Assembly (NCBI GenBank): GCA_002917775.1 | Contig: KZ627161.1 | Location: 2,022,028-2,086,027, forward strand | Source: Glaciozyma antarctica PI12 | Lineage: Eukaryota; Basidiomycota; Microbotryomycetes; Kriegeriales; Camptobasidiaceae | Length of the DNA stretch: 64,000 bases | Direction: 5' to 3' | Part shown: piece after piece, positions 21,389-32,235 of the stretch | Numbering within the stretch: the stretch's first letter is position 1 | Layout of the letters: every line of letters starts with the position of its first letter | The notes under the pieces: generated by a model | What the model was told of the DNA's origin: nothing | Databases searched by the model: none | Seen by the model: only the letters and a program-made list of their open reading frames with translations | Program-made: the position numbers and the translations under genes

Positions 21389-22183
21389 ATGGACCAGGCA
21401 CGCTATGTCTGTGATAACTGTGGGCGCTGTGAATAGTCCTTCCGGGCGATAGCTGAGCAGTGCGCTCACCTCCCGCTGCAGCTGCCAACGAGCTCGGCGT
21501 CAAGCTCCTCAGGTGCGGCCGCTGCCAATCCGCCTTCTGTGAGTCTTTAACTTTGGCTCACTGGCTTGCTCCACTGCTGACCCGACGTGCAGATTGCAGT
21601 CGTGACCACCAGAAAGCCAGCTGGCCGACCCACCGCCTCCAATGCAGCAGTGAGCCGCCCTCGCCGCCCACATCAACCGAAGTCCACCAACTCGAGGCGC
21701 TCATAAGGAAGTATCAAGGCGATCTCACGAAAGCCGTCGGCACCGCTTTCAAGCTCGCCCCTCATCTCGTCAAGACGCACACCCTCTACATGCACCTTGC
21801 CTACTGAGCGCACCCGTCGAGGCCGACCAGGCTGTACACCCTGGGCGGCGCAAGGCTCATAACGCATGCCGAGATGGGAGAGATGTACGAGACGTCGAGG
21901 GAGGCAGTCCGGAAAGCTCCGGGCGGTGGGAGGGTGCCCGCTTCCCGACGGCAAGGGATTCGTGCGAATGCTGGCGGTGGGGCTTCGTGGGAACGTGGAG
22001 CACGGGGCCGAATGGGAATGTTTGTGCTGCCGGCGTTGCCCGAGGGTCAGGGCGGAGGGGGAAGGCGGACCACGCGCAGGACGGAATCGAGGTGGCGGTA
22101 AGCGGCGTTGTCCTCAAGCTGGACCCCGAGGGGAGCTGGACCAAGACTGGCTGGAGAATTTGCGTGAGGCGTTGGGGAGGTAG
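21389..22183 (+). pseudogene. MYND zinc-finger gene with several frame breaks (copy 3)
   Basis: The finger half is intact: MDQARYVCDNCGR, intron, ELGVKLLRCGRCQSAF, intron, YCSRDHQKASWPTHRLQC, then about 45 more residues to a TGA at about 21807. Downstream the family C-terminal sequence is still visible but spread over different frames: EMYETSREAVRKAP, KGFVRMLAVGLRGNVEHG, EVAVSGVVLKLDPEGSW, and the terminal DWLENLREALGR with TAG at 22183. At least three frame changes are needed. Either this is a recently dead copy or the stretch is poorly sequenced. A shorter finger-only protein ending at 21807 could still be made. Confidence 0.6.
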
Positions 22184-22452
22184 GGGGGCGGGGTGGGTTG
22201 GGCCGGGCTAGGTTGGGTTCGGAGGAACGAGGTACTTGCATGCAAAGCGAATCTTGCGCATCGCTGTGATATGATGGCTTGGAGAAGAGAACAGCAAGCC
22301 TATGAGCTCGAGCAGACTCTCTGCAAGAAATGGAAGAGCTGAGGCCTGAGGAGCAGAAAGCGAGCACCTCGGCAGCGAGATTTGCGAAAGCGAGAGCAGT
22401 GGCGAGCAGATTCTCCTGAGCCTCTCGATTCCCATCCCATAAAATCGCCGCG

Positions 22453-24456
22453 TTACGATAAATCCGCCAAGAACAACGCCAGGTGGTCCTCCTCGTCAAA
22501 CTCGTCGCTGTCGTCGACCGGTACAAGGTCGTCCCATCTCGTCGCCAGCGTTGACGCCTCGTCCTCCTCATCGTCCTCGACAGGAACAATGTCCATCTCC
22601 GTTGAGAGGTCGTCCTCTTCCTCCTTGACGTCGTCCTGGTCCCCTTCCTCATCTCCGTCAACGTCATCGTCCACGCCCTCCTCATCCTCCCCCTCATCCT
22701 CCACCTCCGCAACCTCCTCAATCTTTACCCCACCCGCCGCCTCATCCAATTCCTCAATCTGGACCCTCCCCTCATTCTCCTTCCCTGCCTCCACCCCCTC
22801 CCCACCCAGCTCCTCAATCCCACCCTCCTCCTCACACTCGCCCACCCTCCCCTCCACCCCTCTCAGCCACGCGTTCTGCACCAAGAAATCCACGACCTGG
22901 AGCACGTCGCTCGTCACCTGCGCGACGTCTCGTTCGGCGAGCTGGGCGAACGGGTCGGCTCGTGCAAAGGGGTTGTGCGTCGGAGCTGGGGGAGCGGGTC
23001 GACGCCTTTTGGGCGGGGGAGGCGGGTGGGAGGCGGCGGCGGGGAGCTGTGGACGTGAGGTTAGGATAATACGGAAGCAGGAAGTGGGAGAGGACGCACG
23101 GAGTGGAGGTACGGGCAGGAGGGACCTTGGGCGCAGTTCCCGCGTCGCCAGTGGCGGCAGACGACTTGAAACTCTTTCTCCCGCTTCCCCTCGTCTACCT
23201 CATCGATAGGAGCCCCCCGCTTCGCTCGATCAGGATGCACCCTCGCTCCTCCCCCCTCCACCACCCCGGGTTCCACCTTTAACGCGCCATTCTTGACCTC
23301 ATCGAGCGAGGGCACAGCAACCTTCGAACTGCTAGCAACCGGCGGACCGTCATCCGAATCGTCGTCAGAGTCGGAGGAGGACGACGAGGAGCTCATCGCC
23401 ATCTTGGCCTTCTCCCCGCCCCACCCTCGTCTCTCCTCGCCGTTCCTCCCTCCTCGTCCGCGTCCGCGTCCACGTGAACCTCGATCACCGCGTCCACCGC
23501 GCCCACCGCGTGTCCGAGGAGGAGCTTCGAGTCCAGCTGCGATACGTTCAGAGCGTTGTTGTTCCTGCGAGGAGGTTAGCGAGAGCAGGGACGAGAGACG
23601 AGCGAGCCCACCTTGACATCTACAACCTGCTTGCTCGGCCATCGCGCCTTTCGCTCTGCTATCCACTGCGCAATCGCCTCGGGCGAATCGAGGCTGATAC
23701 TCGATCCCTCAATCCTCGCTCTGCGAAGAAATCAGCTCCTCTCCTCCGCACGAAAGAGTTCAAAACGCACCCTTCGGAAGCCTTGTACGTAGCGACATAT
23801 GGCTTCGGCTCTCTCCCCTCCGCAAAGATAAGATGTCGATCCTCCTCGTGCTCCCTCACCAGCTTCCGCGTTCCCTCAAAGCTGCACCCATCCTTTTGGC
23901 AGCTCACGAGCGGCGCAATTTGCTGCCCACCTCCTCCACCACCGCCGCCGGTCGAAGAAGAGGGTCGTCCACCAGCACGGGCTTTAGGGCCGCCGGTGCG
24001 AGGGTTTGGGCGAGGTGCTGAGGGTGGAGGAGCGGCGGAGGGAGGAGGAGGGACGTAAGAGGAGGAAAGGGTATAGCCTTCTGCTGTCGTTCGTGGCGGA
24101 GGGGCGGAAGGGTAAGGTTGCTGCTGCTGTTGCTGTTGATAGGGAAAGGGGAAGGGTTGCTGGTACTGCTGCTGTTGCTGGAAGAAGGGAGGTTGGAAGG
24201 AAGGAGCTTGCTGAGGAGGGAAGGGGAGATTGGGGTCGAACGCTCCTCCTCGAGGGTACTGGGCTGCTGGGTATCCAGTCTGTGGTCGGCCCTGCGCTTG
24301 GGCGGCCCAGGGTTGCGGTGGAGGAGCTCCCCAAGCTGGTCGCGCAGGCTGCATCCCCATCCCCGAGAGCGCGCCGGCGATGGCGCTGGAAAGGTTGGAC
24401 TGAGGTCGCTGGATGAGTGGAGCTGTACGCCGAGGTTGCTGAGGTTGGTTGGCCAT
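22453..24456 (-). CDS. NUFIP1/Rsa1-like box C/D snoRNP assembly factor
   Basis: Scaffold linking snoRNP core protein Snu13 to the R2TP chaperone. Order from the N terminus: MANQPQQPRRTAPLIQ; a Pro/Gln-rich disordered region with QQQQQQQ; a C2H2 finger CQKDGCSFEGTRKLVREHEEDRH; after an intron the NUFIP1 signature SISLDSPEAIAQWIAERKARWPS (the PEP-like Snu13 contact); an RG-rich GRGRGRGGRNG stretch; a CCCH finger CRHWRRGNCAQGPSCPYLH (Cx7Cx5Cx3H); and an acidic C-terminal third with QVVDFLVQNAWL. The stop is at 22453. The combination of C2H2, NUFIP1 motif and CCCH in this order is characteristic of fungal members. It starts 94 bp from the divergent hydrolase gene. Confidence 0.85.
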
Positions 24457-24550
24457 CCTTGCGGTGCTGGCCTGGCGTGAGGAGAGAAGGAGACCTGCGA
24501 AGGAAGCAGCTCTCCCTCCTCCAATCCTCTCCGAACCACCTCGACCAGCT
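24457..24550. promoter_or_regulatory. 94-bp bidirectional promoter (NUFIP1 / dienelactone hydrolase)
   Basis: The two ATGs face away from each other with only 94 bp between them, so both leaders and both promoters must overlap. No TATA box is seen. The DLH side is CCTCC-rich. Either the transcripts have very short 5' leaders or they initiate inside the opposite gene. Confidence 0.5.
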
Positions 24551-25976
24551 ATGTTGATCGAGCAGACTACGCACGAGGTGCAGACCTCCACAGGGCCTAT
24601 GACCATTCACCTTATCACTCCCAAGGTGCCTGGATACCCCAACGCTCGCTGGCCCGGCGTCGTCGTCTGGAGCGAGATCTACCAGGTGCGCACCTCGACG
24701 CCCTCGCTCGTCCTTCGCAAGCTAACGCCATTCGTAGGTCACTGGTCCCGTCCTCCGCTTCGCCAACTCTATCGCTGCGCAGGGTTACATCGTCGCTTGC
24801 CCGTGCATCTATCATGAGTTCGAAGGCGCAGCTCCCATCCCCTACGACGGCCCAGGGACGGACGCAGGGAACGACTACAAGATTCGCAAGCTGCTCACGG
24901 CTTACGATAGTGATGCGAAGGCGACAGTCGACTTCCTGATGGAGGAGAAGACCTGCAATGGGCGGATTGGGAGCACGGGGATGTGCCTTGGGGGACATTT
25001 GGCGTTCAGGGTGAGTCGGGATCGGGATCTTTGCTAAGAGGGAGGAATTGCTAGCTGGGTATGGTGTGGGAGAGGTGTGGTGCGGCGTTGGGCTTGGATG
25101 GAGTCGATTGGGGAGCTACGCGATCCGAGGAGCTCAGCGTAGCTCCCTGCTTCCTGCTTCGGAATGTCGAGGAGGAATGCCAGAAGAGCTTTATGGTCCG
25201 AGACCTCCTTTCTCGCTCTCTCTCTGCAACCTCGTTGCGCAGCCGAACCTCGCTGATCCATCGCACAGAACGCTCTCGACCCTCGTATTATTGCCAGCGT
25301 CTGCTACTTCCCCACCGGTTAGTCCCTCCCCAATCTTTCTCTCACCAGACCTCCAGCTCCCTGACTCCTTGCCGCAGATATCCACGACGCAGCCCTCTCT
25401 GCTTCCGGCGACGACTCGCTCGTCCGCGCTTCGCAAGGCGAGATCAAAGGCGAGGTCGTCCTCATCTTCGGAGTCCAAGACGGGCACATCGTGCGTCCAT
25501 TTCTCTTCCATGCTTTGTACGGGGAGCTGATGCGTGTACGAATAGCCGAAGGAGGGCAGGAGCTTGATTCGCGAGAAGCTCACGGGACCGAGCGTGCAGC
25601 CGCCGCTCAAGCTTAGCTTCCTTGAGCTCCAGGTGCGTCGTTCCTGCGTGAATTGCAGACCGTTCCTGCGTGAATTGCAGACAAAATGCTGACGAGTTCG
25701 GTAGGCGAACCATGCGTTTATTCGGGACGAAATGTCGAAAGTGCGTGTCCTTCCTCCTCTCCGACCCCTTTCTCGTCGAACTTCGCGCCTCCCGCGTCTC
25801 TCGATGCACTTGGAGCTCTAAGCGCGTACTGATGGCTGAACTCGCAGGGACGGTTCGACTCAGCTTTGGCCAAGGTCTGCTTCGAGTTGCTGCTCGAGAC
25901 GTTCGGGAGGACGATTGCGAGGGACTTGGGAGACAAGGTCGAGGTGGGAGGGAAGGAGGAGAAGCTGGTTTGCTGA
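24551..25976 (+). CDS. Dienelactone hydrolase family protein
   Basis: Alpha/beta hydrolase of about 250 aa; family members hydrolyse dienelactones or related esters. Start MLIEQTTHEVQTSTGPM. The nucleophile elbow GSTGMCLGGHLAFR contains the catalytic Cys, FGVQDGHI the Asp, and NHAFIRDE the His, in canonical order. Seven exons. The third intron (about 25011-25267) is around 257 nt, five times the local norm, and another (about 25633-25708) contains a 22-bp tandem duplication. The last exon gives GRFDSALAKVCFELL and ends KLVC-TGA. The physiological substrate is unknown; in many yeasts this family is a general detoxification or cytosolic esterase group. Confidence 0.85.
25639..25682. repeat. 22-bp perfect tandem duplication inside an intron
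   Basis: Two adjacent copies of a 22-mer starting CGTTCCTGCGTGAATT lie within an intron of the dienelactone hydrolase gene. Each copy ends GCAGAC, so it duplicates a potential acceptor (AATTGCAG). The acceptor actually used appears to be TTCGGTAG further downstream. Confidence 0.85.
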
Positions 25977-26518
25977 GCTGTGGGCGGAGGTGGGAAGAAG
26001 AAGGTGGAACGCTGGTCGTTGGAATGCTCACTCAGAGGTCTTGCGTGCCCGACACTGCTGGAAGAATGGCTGCGTAGCCTGTCTGGACCACTGGGATTGT
26101 TACGTACGCTTCCGTCCTTTTACTGAAAAGCTGCGTCCTCCGAGAGAAGGAGGCGTCGGAGAAGACGTGGTCCCGCGAGAGTGAGCAGCAACGCCTAGCG
26201 AGATCTCTCGAGCTGTGGCCAGTCGAAGGCGGGCAAGCACACGGTTGGAAATAAACAGTCAGCAAAGAGCTGGATCAGTTCTTTTAGAGGGAAGCGCTGA
26301 GGGAGCTGAGCTGAGCTGAGGGCCAAGAGAGTCGAGCGTTCGGGCGCAGGTGGCTGTTTACCTCCTTCCTCTCCCTCTCGACGGCTGAATCTCCCGCCAC
26401 AAGCTTAAGACGCCTTTGAGTAAGTTACTCACAAGCACGCACGACCTCCGTAACCCGCCAAACGACCGCCACCGTTCCCCGACCTCCCCCAACTCGTCAA
26501 CGTACCTCAGCCCCCGCC
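25977..26518. other. Intergenic, no gene seen
   Basis: 3' flank of the hydrolase and upstream region of the F-box gene. A short GCTGA tandem run (GCTGAGCTGAGCTGAG) sits near 26305. AAGACGCCTTTGAGTAAG and a C-rich leader lie just before the next ATG. Confidence 0.3.
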
Positions 26519-28950
26519 ATGGCCCAGCAGCCCTCTCCCGCCCCCGCTAGCATTCTCTCCTCCAGCAGCCACACGAGAAGCCTCTCCCGCATCTGGGAAC
26601 GCATCTCCGGCTCGCCCTCCACCTCCTCGTCGTCTGTAACAGCAAATCAACACGAAGTCGACTCGGGTCTAGGCCGGCGCACGACGCTCTCTGACGACGG
26701 GAGCGGGGAGAGAAGAGCGCCGAGTACGCCTACGCCTAGGCGGACGGCGGGGAGGGATTTGAGTGAGGGGATGGGCGGGGAGCCGGTGGTGGAGAGGACT
26801 TCGGTGGGAAGGCTGCCTGGGTCTTGGGGGAAGCTTGCAAGGTGGGGAGAGGTGGATGGGAAGGGGAACAGGGTGGAGGTGAGGGGGATGATGGATGACT
26901 CGGATGTAGCGTGTTCACGAGAGCGCGTTCCCGCTTGATGGAGAGGAGGGGGTGGTCGTTGACGACGAGGCGTGCTTTGTTGATGGCTGGGAGGGCAAAG
27001 TCGGTACGTTATTCTCTTCCTGGGTGTGCAGAACTGTGTGCTGAGACCGTGTTCGCGCAGACTTCCTCTCATCACTCCCTCACGAAATCTCGCTCTATAT
27101 CCTCCTCCACCTCGACTTCCCCTCCCTCCTCGCCGCGACCGTCGTCTCGCAACAATGGCGCACTCTCGCACAGGACAACCTCGTCTGGCGCGATCTCTTT
27201 CACCGCGAGAAGCGTTGGCGAATCCGCGAGGACGTCGGAGACGTTGCGGCGGCGTACGGCGTTGGTGCGGCGGGGTTGGGGAGCACGACGCCTGCGAAGA
27301 GGGTTGGCACTACGAGTGCTGGTGGGGGCTCGACGCCGAGGAGGGTCCCATCAGCTGAGGGAGGAGGAGTCAGTGGGAGCAGGCTGGGGAGACGCCTTTC
27401 CGACATGATGGCCGACTTGGGAGGACTGAGCTTGACGCCGATGAGGGAGGGGAGGAGTCGCCCGATTTCTCAGGCTCTTCCCTCTCCAGCGATTGCGGAC
27501 GACGCCGAACCGAGCTGGACGTCTACTTCGACAGCAACACCTCGGCGACCCGCATCAGGCATCGTCAACAACCCCTTCCCTCCCCTCTCCTCCTCCGGTA
27601 CTCTCCCCACTCTTTCCATCTCCACTCGCACAACCTCGAATCCCGAAAACGGCGCATTCCTTTCCCGCAACCCCTCCTCGTCCGGCCTCACCTCCCTCGA
27701 TTCCTCCGTCTCCAGCCCCGCCGGTCCTAGCCGTCGTCCCTCCTCCGCCACCCTCCCTCCTCTCGGACCAGTCCCCTCTCCCTCGCTGGGAGTCACGCCT
27801 TCCGCGCCGCTGTTCCTCGATTGGCCAAAGCTGTACAAGGATCGCCACGTGCTCGAGCAGCGATGGGCCAAGGGAATCCCCAAGACGCAGTGGCTGCGAG
27901 GGCACACGGACAGCGTCTACTGTCTCCAGTTTGACGAGTTCAAGGTCGTTTCTGGATCGGTTCGTCCTGTCCTCTCTTGACGTGCGTCGAACGCTTGCTG
28001 ACGAGTACTTTCGCAGCGCGATCAGTCGATTCGCATTTGGGACATCCGCACCGGACTCTGCGTCAAGGCGCTCCTCGGCCACTCGGGATCAGTCCTTTGC
28101 CTCCAGTACGACGACAAGGTTCTCGTTTCGGGATCGTCGGATTCGAGGATCCTCGTTTGGGACTTGGTCGGCGAGGCGGGGACGGGCAAGGGGCGTTGGG
28201 AGGTCAAGATGAGCTTGCTGGGGCACAACATGGGCGTCCTCGATCTCTGCTTCGACGATCAGTGGATCGTCAGCTGCTCAAAGGTGCGTTTCCCTCTCTT
28301 CGCTTGCCAAGTCGGCGCTGACGAACGAATGCAGGACACGACGGTTCGGATCTGGCACAAAGCGACCGGCGAGCTCTACCGCACTCTCTCCGGCCACGGC
28401 GGACCCGTCAACGCCGTCCAGCTCCTCGCGAACAAGATCATCTCAGCCTCGGGCGACTCGCTCATGAAGATGTGGGACGTCGAGACGGGCGAAGTCCTCC
28501 GCGTCTTCACGGGGCACGATCGCGGGCTCGCGTGCGTCCAGTACTCGCCTTCGGGGAAGCTCATAGCGAGCGGGTCGAACGATCGGCTCGTCAAGATTTG
28601 GGACGCCGAGACGGGCGAGTGCTTGAGGACGCTCGAAGGGCATACGGACCTTGTGAGGAGCTTGGCGTTTGATGAGACGAGGGGGAGGCTGGTGACGGGG
28701 AGCTATGATCGCTCGGTCAGGTTGTGGGATTTGGATACGGGGGACTCGTTGTTGAGGTTTAAGGCGCATGGGAGCTTGGTGTTTGACGTTTCGTTGTCGG
28801 CGTCCAAGATCGTTAGGTGCGTTTTCGCTTTCGCTTTCGCGTGCATTGCTAGATCTTACTGACTTGGTCATCGTTCGCAGCTGTAGCCACGATCAGAGGA
28901 TTGTGATCCTGGACTTTGGCGATGGCTTGGAGACGTCGCGATTCCTTTAG
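26519..28950 (+). CDS. F-box/WD40 protein, SCF ubiquitin-ligase substrate receptor
   Basis: An F-box (DFLSSLPHEISLYILLHLDFPSLL to NLVWRDLFHREKRW) is followed by a Ser/Pro-rich linker of about 150 aa. Then come seven WD40 repeats, each ending in WD or a variant: RGHTDSVYCLQF, LGHSGSVLCLQY, LGHNMGVLDLCF, SGHGGPVNAVQL, TGHDRGLACVQY, EGHTDLVRSLAF, KAHGSLVFDVSL. F-box plus seven blades is the Cdc4/Fbw7/Pop1 and Met30 architecture: the F-box binds Skp1 and the propeller binds phosphodegrons. Which orthologue it is cannot be settled by eye. The early intron (about 26879-26910, GTGAGG to GATGTAG) is unusually short, about 32 nt, but is required to connect the N-terminal frame to RVHESAFPLDGEE. The stop is at 28950. 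Confidence 0.85.
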
Positions 28951-29332
28951 AACTAGCACCTTCCCTCCACTCTTGCATTGTTAATCGTATCGTTGATTTG
29001 CCAGCAGATCTTTGAGCGCTCCGGTTCCTGTGCGAGCTACGACTTGTCGTTGGAGAGCGCGTCGAGAGAGAAAGCGAAAGCGGCTCGGTTGGACTGAGGA
29101 GACATTATTTGCGTCTTTTACAGTGATTATTCCCGTGCTGCCTTTGCTCCACATCAGGTGCTCAACAACGCCAGCTGAAGCTCCCTACTCTGAGGCTGAA
29201 TCTAGGAGTCTCCGCTAGGAAAAGACGAGCTGAACGGGAGTCGACCGCGCACAGCCCCTCCGACGAAGTCTCTCCTGTCGCCGTCGTGCGGCTCCCTTTC
29301 TCTGGCTCTCACCACCACCACCATCAGGGACC
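28951..29332. other. Intergenic, no gene seen
   Basis: 3' flank of the F-box gene (TTGTTAATCGTATCGTTG near 28977 is AT-richer) and the upstream region of the second Sec9 gene. An ACCACCACCACCATCAGG leader directly precedes its ATG. Confidence 0.3.
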
Positions 29333-30598
29333 ATGTTCCGCTCCAAGAAGAAGGAGCTCATACCAGAGGTCTCCCCTCCCTCTACCGGCCTCCCCTCTTC
29401 TCCCTCTCGCAACGGCCGTCCCTCCCTCGCGCCCTCCTCAGCCTCCTATCACTCTCAGTCCTCCCACGGCCCTCCACGCCCTTCCTATCCCCAGCAATCC
29501 CACTCATATCCTTCTTCGCAGTCGAGCTACCGCGGTGGGCCACAGCAGGCGACGTACGGCGGACCACAGCACAGTGGCGACCGGTACGCTCAGCAACCTC
29601 CTTCGCGCTCAGGCGCAGGAGATCGCTACGGCGCTCGTCCTCCTACCGACCGATTCGGCAGCAACGACGCGCGCAACGAACTTCTCTCCGGAGCGCCCGC
29701 ACGACCTCCTCAGGCGAGCTACGGCGAGCAGCAACAGGCGGTCGGCGAGTCGGACGAAGAGGTGGAAGGGATCAAGCAGCAGTTGCGGTTCGTCAAGCAG
29801 GAGAGTCTTGCAAGCACGAGGAACGCGGTGAGGATTGCGAGGGAGGCGGAGGAGACGGGGCTGGCGACGCTCGAGAGGCTGGGGGATCAGTCGGGTGCGT
29901 TTTCGCTTTCGATTGTGCGTTGAGGAAGAGCTGATGCGGGGGGTAGATCGTCTTACGAATGCCGAGTACAGTATCGAGATTGCCAACTCAAACAACGCTC
30001 GTGCGGCGGACGATGCGAAGGAGATTAAAGCTCTCAACCGCTCCATCTTCCGTCCGAACCGTGCGTCCACCATTTCTGATCCTACTGAATTCTACTGAAT
30101 TCCCGGCACAGTGACCTGGAACAAATCCGCAAAGCGTGATAAGGATGACGCCCGCCTTCTCCAGCGACACGAGGACGAGAAAGCCGAGCGAGAGCAAGTC
30201 CGTCAGCAGCAGTACGACGCGCGACAGCGGATCGAGACGACGAGGAAAGGCTTTTATCGCGCGGAGGAGGACGAACGGATTGAGCGGATTGAGGGCGAAG
30301 GCGAGGGGAGCGGAGAGGGGGAGGTACCAATTTGAGGCGACGGGGAGCGACGATGAGGTTGAGGATGAGATTGATGACAACCTCGGTGAGTGGTGCTGTG
30401 GAGATGATGGGGATTAAACTGATGAGGTTCTGAGCAGATCAGCTGGCGGGAGCGGTGGGGAGGTTGCGTATGCTGGCGGTGGCGTCGGGGCAGGAGGTCG
30501 ACAAGAGTATTCAGCAGGTCCAGAGGCTGTCGGAAAGGGTCGATCGCACGGATACTAGCATTGTGCGAACGACGGCGCAGATGGCGAGGATCAAGTAG
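29333..30598 (+). CDS. SNAP-25-type t-SNARE Sec9 (copy 2)
   Basis: Paralogue of the gene at 12024, transcribed in the same direction 17 kb away. Start MFRSKKKELIPEV, a shorter Ser/Pro/Tyr-rich N-terminal region, then SNARE helix 1 EVEGIKQQLRFVKQES to ERLGDQS, donor GTGCGT at 29895, DRLTNAEYSIEIANSNNARA, and linker LNRSIFRPN. An extra intron falls before VTWNKSAKRDKDDARLLQRHED. Helix 2 is DQLAGAVGRLRMLAVASG to TTAQMARIK-TAG. One frame break lies near 30323, in a run of five G before RYQFEATGSDDE; one G fewer restores the frame. The shared splice site and linker show common ancestry; the N-terminal regions have diverged, suggesting an old duplication. Confidence 0.82.
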
Positions 30599-30867
30599 TC
30601 GTTCTCGTCGCTCCGTCCCTCGTTTGTGTGCTCCCCTCCTCCTCGCTTGCTACCTGCACCCCCTCCCGCTACTCTCCTTCTTGAACGTGGATTAATATAC
30701 GCTGGTCGTTTGTTCCATCGAGCAGCGAGGCTGGCTGCGAGCAGAAGAGCGATGTCGAGCGAGCAGGCGGAAGCAGAAGACGACCCCATCAACGACGAAT
30801 GCGACGCCTCCCTCGCTCGATCCTTGCACAAATAACACGCAACATAGACTCCCAATTCTCGTCGCAG

Positions 30868-31925
30868 CTAAGATCGCCTCCCTCCCACCTCCATCCGATC
30901 TGCGCGCGGAGGAACGATGACCGTCGCAGCATTCCGCTCAACTGGACTCTCCCCCGCTCCTGGTTCGTCCGCGTCGTCGATCCATCCCGGAGGTACGAGA
31001 CACGGGAGAGAAGTAGCGACCTGTAGCGCAAGTGGGGTGAGCCTCTGATCAAGGTGAAAGGAGCGAGGGACCGCACCCATGCTGCGCGATTGATCCATCC
31101 TGGCGCCCTTCGACCCGTCAATCGCCAAAGCAGCTCGTCCGTAAAGGTGTTGCAGTTCCTGCGTCTCTGCATCAGCTCATCCTGCCTTCGCAGCCCTCGC
31201 CAGCAAGCGAGAACGCGACTCACCTGCCGAGCAACTGATACCTCGTCCCACCCCATTCCTCCTCCTTCTTCATCTCCTCTATAATCCTCCACGCCTTCCT
31301 CTCCATCCTAGTCATATACTCCGTCCCATCCCTCTCCCCTCCATCATCATCCTCCCACTCCGCCCCAAGGTCCCTGAACGGGTCCTCCACCAGCGACATC
31401 GTACATGCCCCTTCTCCGAGGTTCAACGCCGTCGTAGACCTCCCCGCCCACTCCCTCCCCTTCTCTCCGCCTCACCTCACTCCGTCGCCGCCGTTTCGCA
31501 CTCCGTCGCCGCCGTTTGGGCCCAAACACCCTCTCCCAGTCCTCCCCGAAACAGTTGCCGCATTCCACGGTCAGGTACGCCCTAAGACCTGGCATCCTCT
31601 GCGCCGCTGTGCCGGCTGGGAGCGCATAGATCCCCGTTACGCCGCCCGAGGAATGCCCTCCGAACGCGTATTCGGGAGGCGCGGATTCGGGTGAGGAGGA
31701 TGGAGAGGACGGAGAGGATGGAGAGGGAGGGAGGGACAGCTGGATGGAGGAGTGGTAGACGCCTGTGCCGAGGATGTTGAGGAGGGAGGCGAGGTGCGAG
31801 GGTGGGAGCTGCTGAGGTTAGCGCGCGCGAGGAGGGAGGAGGCAGAGGGAACGTACGAGGTCGTAGACTGTTATTGAGACTGCTAGAGGTGCGTCAGGAC
31901 GTGGTGGCGCGCGTGGACGAGCCAT
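30868..31925 (-). CDS. PPPDE/DeSI-type cysteine isopeptidase
   Basis: The DeSI family removes SUMO or ubiquitin-like modifiers, or acts as a protein S-depalmitoylase. MARPRAPPRPDAPLAVSITVYDL, an intron, then LNILGTGVYHSSIQL carries the catalytic His (YHS). EYAFGGHSSGGVTGIYAL follows, and after a long insert YQLLGRNCNTFTDELLWRLTG carries the catalytic Cys. APGWINRAAW and, after an intron, VATSLPCLVPPGWID close the fold; the stop is at 30868. Both catalytic residues are present. The insert between them is basic and duplicated (KRRRRSA twice, from a 21-bp repeat at 31478-31517), resembling a nuclear signal. Reading through the insert needs a frame change or unrecognised intron near 31430, between GVEPRR and ACTMSLVEDPFRD. 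Confidence 0.75.
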
Positions 31926-32235
31926 GGTGGGCGGGAGGGGAGGTGGAAGGAGGATAAAGCTGCGAAAGTCGCGAAGTGCTGAGGAGGTCGGCGCGACGGC
32001 TCGTTGAGCGGATTCCTTCCTTCCTTGCCTGCAGCCTGGTTCCTTTGCTCTTCCTATGTACAGGCCAACACCGTAGCTGCCGCGAGATTCACCCTGCTCT
32101 CCCAGCGAGGCTCTCGACGCCAAGTCGACCTGGTTCACCAACACCTCCCCTCGCGCTCCCTTCCGTCCTCTCCACAATCTCCCGTACGAAGTGCGTCGAA
32201 CCAAGAGCAATCCATAAGCAGCTCTCGCTCCCAAT
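31926..32235. other. Intergenic, no gene seen
   Basis: Upstream region of the DeSI gene and 3' flank of Mpp10, both on the minus strand. No motif or open frame stands out. Confidence 0.3.

Noticed and set aside
18787-22183. SMYD-type lysine methyltransferases
   Set aside because: MYND fingers are present but no SET-domain motifs (NHSCxPN, GEEL-like) occur in any frame downstream.
22540-22860. Long plus-strand Ser/Thr-rich open frame (22382-23209)
   Set aside because: It is the complement of the acidic C-terminal region of NUFIP1; the minus-strand reading has the motifs and splice sites.
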